64,000 bases of DNA, taken from positions 1,082,001 to 1,146,000 of the forward strand of contig NZ_AMBZ01000001.1 in NCBI RefSeq assembly GCF_000293805.1. Reading direction: 5' to 3'. This DNA is from Paenibacillus alvei DSM 29 (lineage in GTDB: Bacteria > Bacillota > Bacilli > Paenibacillales > Paenibacillaceae). Numbering within the stretch: position 1 is the stretch's first letter; every line of letters starts with the position of its first letter. This document shows positions 63,969 through 64,000 of this stretch, piece by piece. The position numbers were made by a program, and so were the translations under genes. The notes beneath the pieces were generated by a model. That model saw only the letters and a list, made by a program, of their open reading frames with translations, was not told where the DNA came from and did no database searches.

Positions 63969-64000
63969 CAGCATGAACAACGTGCAGCATGACAACAAGC
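63958..64000 (+). CDS. Start of the next gene in the ABC operon (partial, probable permease)
   Basis: ATG at 63958 overlaps the stop of the binding-protein gene by 11 bases, with AGGTG 7 bases upstream, and reads MSNNSMNNVQHDNK to the window end. Only 14 residues are visible. A permease is expected by operon logic, but the sequence cannot show it. Confidence 0.5.
   Translation, partial: MSNNSMNNVQHDNK

Overview
The window looks like a chromosomal segment of a Paenibacillus-like member of the Bacillales. Supporting evidence: strong AGGAGG-type ribosome sites, frequent TTG and GTG starts, an L-box lysine leader, a T-box before a seryl-tRNA synthetase gene, many copper-amine-oxidase-N (stalk) and SLH surface proteins, and families (VanZ, YkyA, PepV, CvfC, YclNOPQ) typical of this group. 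I see no prophage, insertion sequence, CRISPR array, tRNA or rRNA. The content is mostly ordinary housekeeping and envelope genes in short operons separated by clear rho-independent terminators.

Layout. 1-2.0 kb: a two-component system (kinase cut by the left edge) facing a secreted four-repeat protein. 2.0-6.6 kb: a structured non-coding stretch, a GC-rich RsgA GTPase, a metallo-beta-lactamase-fold hydrolase and CvfC. 6.7-10.9 kb: a YtrA-type GntR regulator with a recognisable operator and two ABC-2 exporters. 11-19 kb: an oxidoreductase, lysine riboswitch plus LysP permease, a transglutaminase, an alpha/beta hydrolase, and a ROK kinase with KDPG aldolase. 19-25 kb: a YkyA lipoprotein, a polysaccharide deacetylase, topoisomerase III and two TraX-like membrane proteins. 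25-31 kb: glutathione peroxidase with an OhrR regulator, T-box SerRS, VanZ, a stalk protein, a sugar acetyltransferase and a TagO/WecA-type transferase. 31-39 kb: an aldo/keto reductase, a nitroreductase, a pst phosphate operon lacking pstB and headed by a beta-propeller protein, and a TetR/HXXEE pair with a methyltransferase remnant. 39-46 kb: a DeoR regulator, a HAD-Nudix fusion, thymidine kinase, a secreted GH-like protein and PepV. 46-52 kb: an orphan PAS histidine kinase and a Fur-boxed petrobactin-type uptake operon (yclNOPQ). 52-64 kb: an exonuclease-family protein, a MerR/DUF4870 cluster, a large DUF5704 protein with an SLH protein, an alkylation-repair-like HEAT protein, Mn-pyrophosphatase, an NAD(P)-binding protein, and the start of an ABC importer cut by the right edge.

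The most important property for a reader is that seven otherwise intact genes are broken by eight single-base indels. In five of the eight, a run of six A or T stands where seven would restore the frame. Correcting one base at each site restores the full family-length product in every case. This points to read or assembly errors at least as strongly as to true pseudogenes, and those genes should not be called dead without checking.

No clearly new biological system stands out. The best candidates for something undescribed are the structured, partly repeated non-coding region at about 1.97-2.37 kb with a short overlapping leader ORF before rsgA, the four-repeat secreted protein beside a two-component system, the envelope beta-propeller leading a pst operon whose PstS lacks a lipobox, and the DeoR/HAD-Nudix/thymidine kinase cluster.
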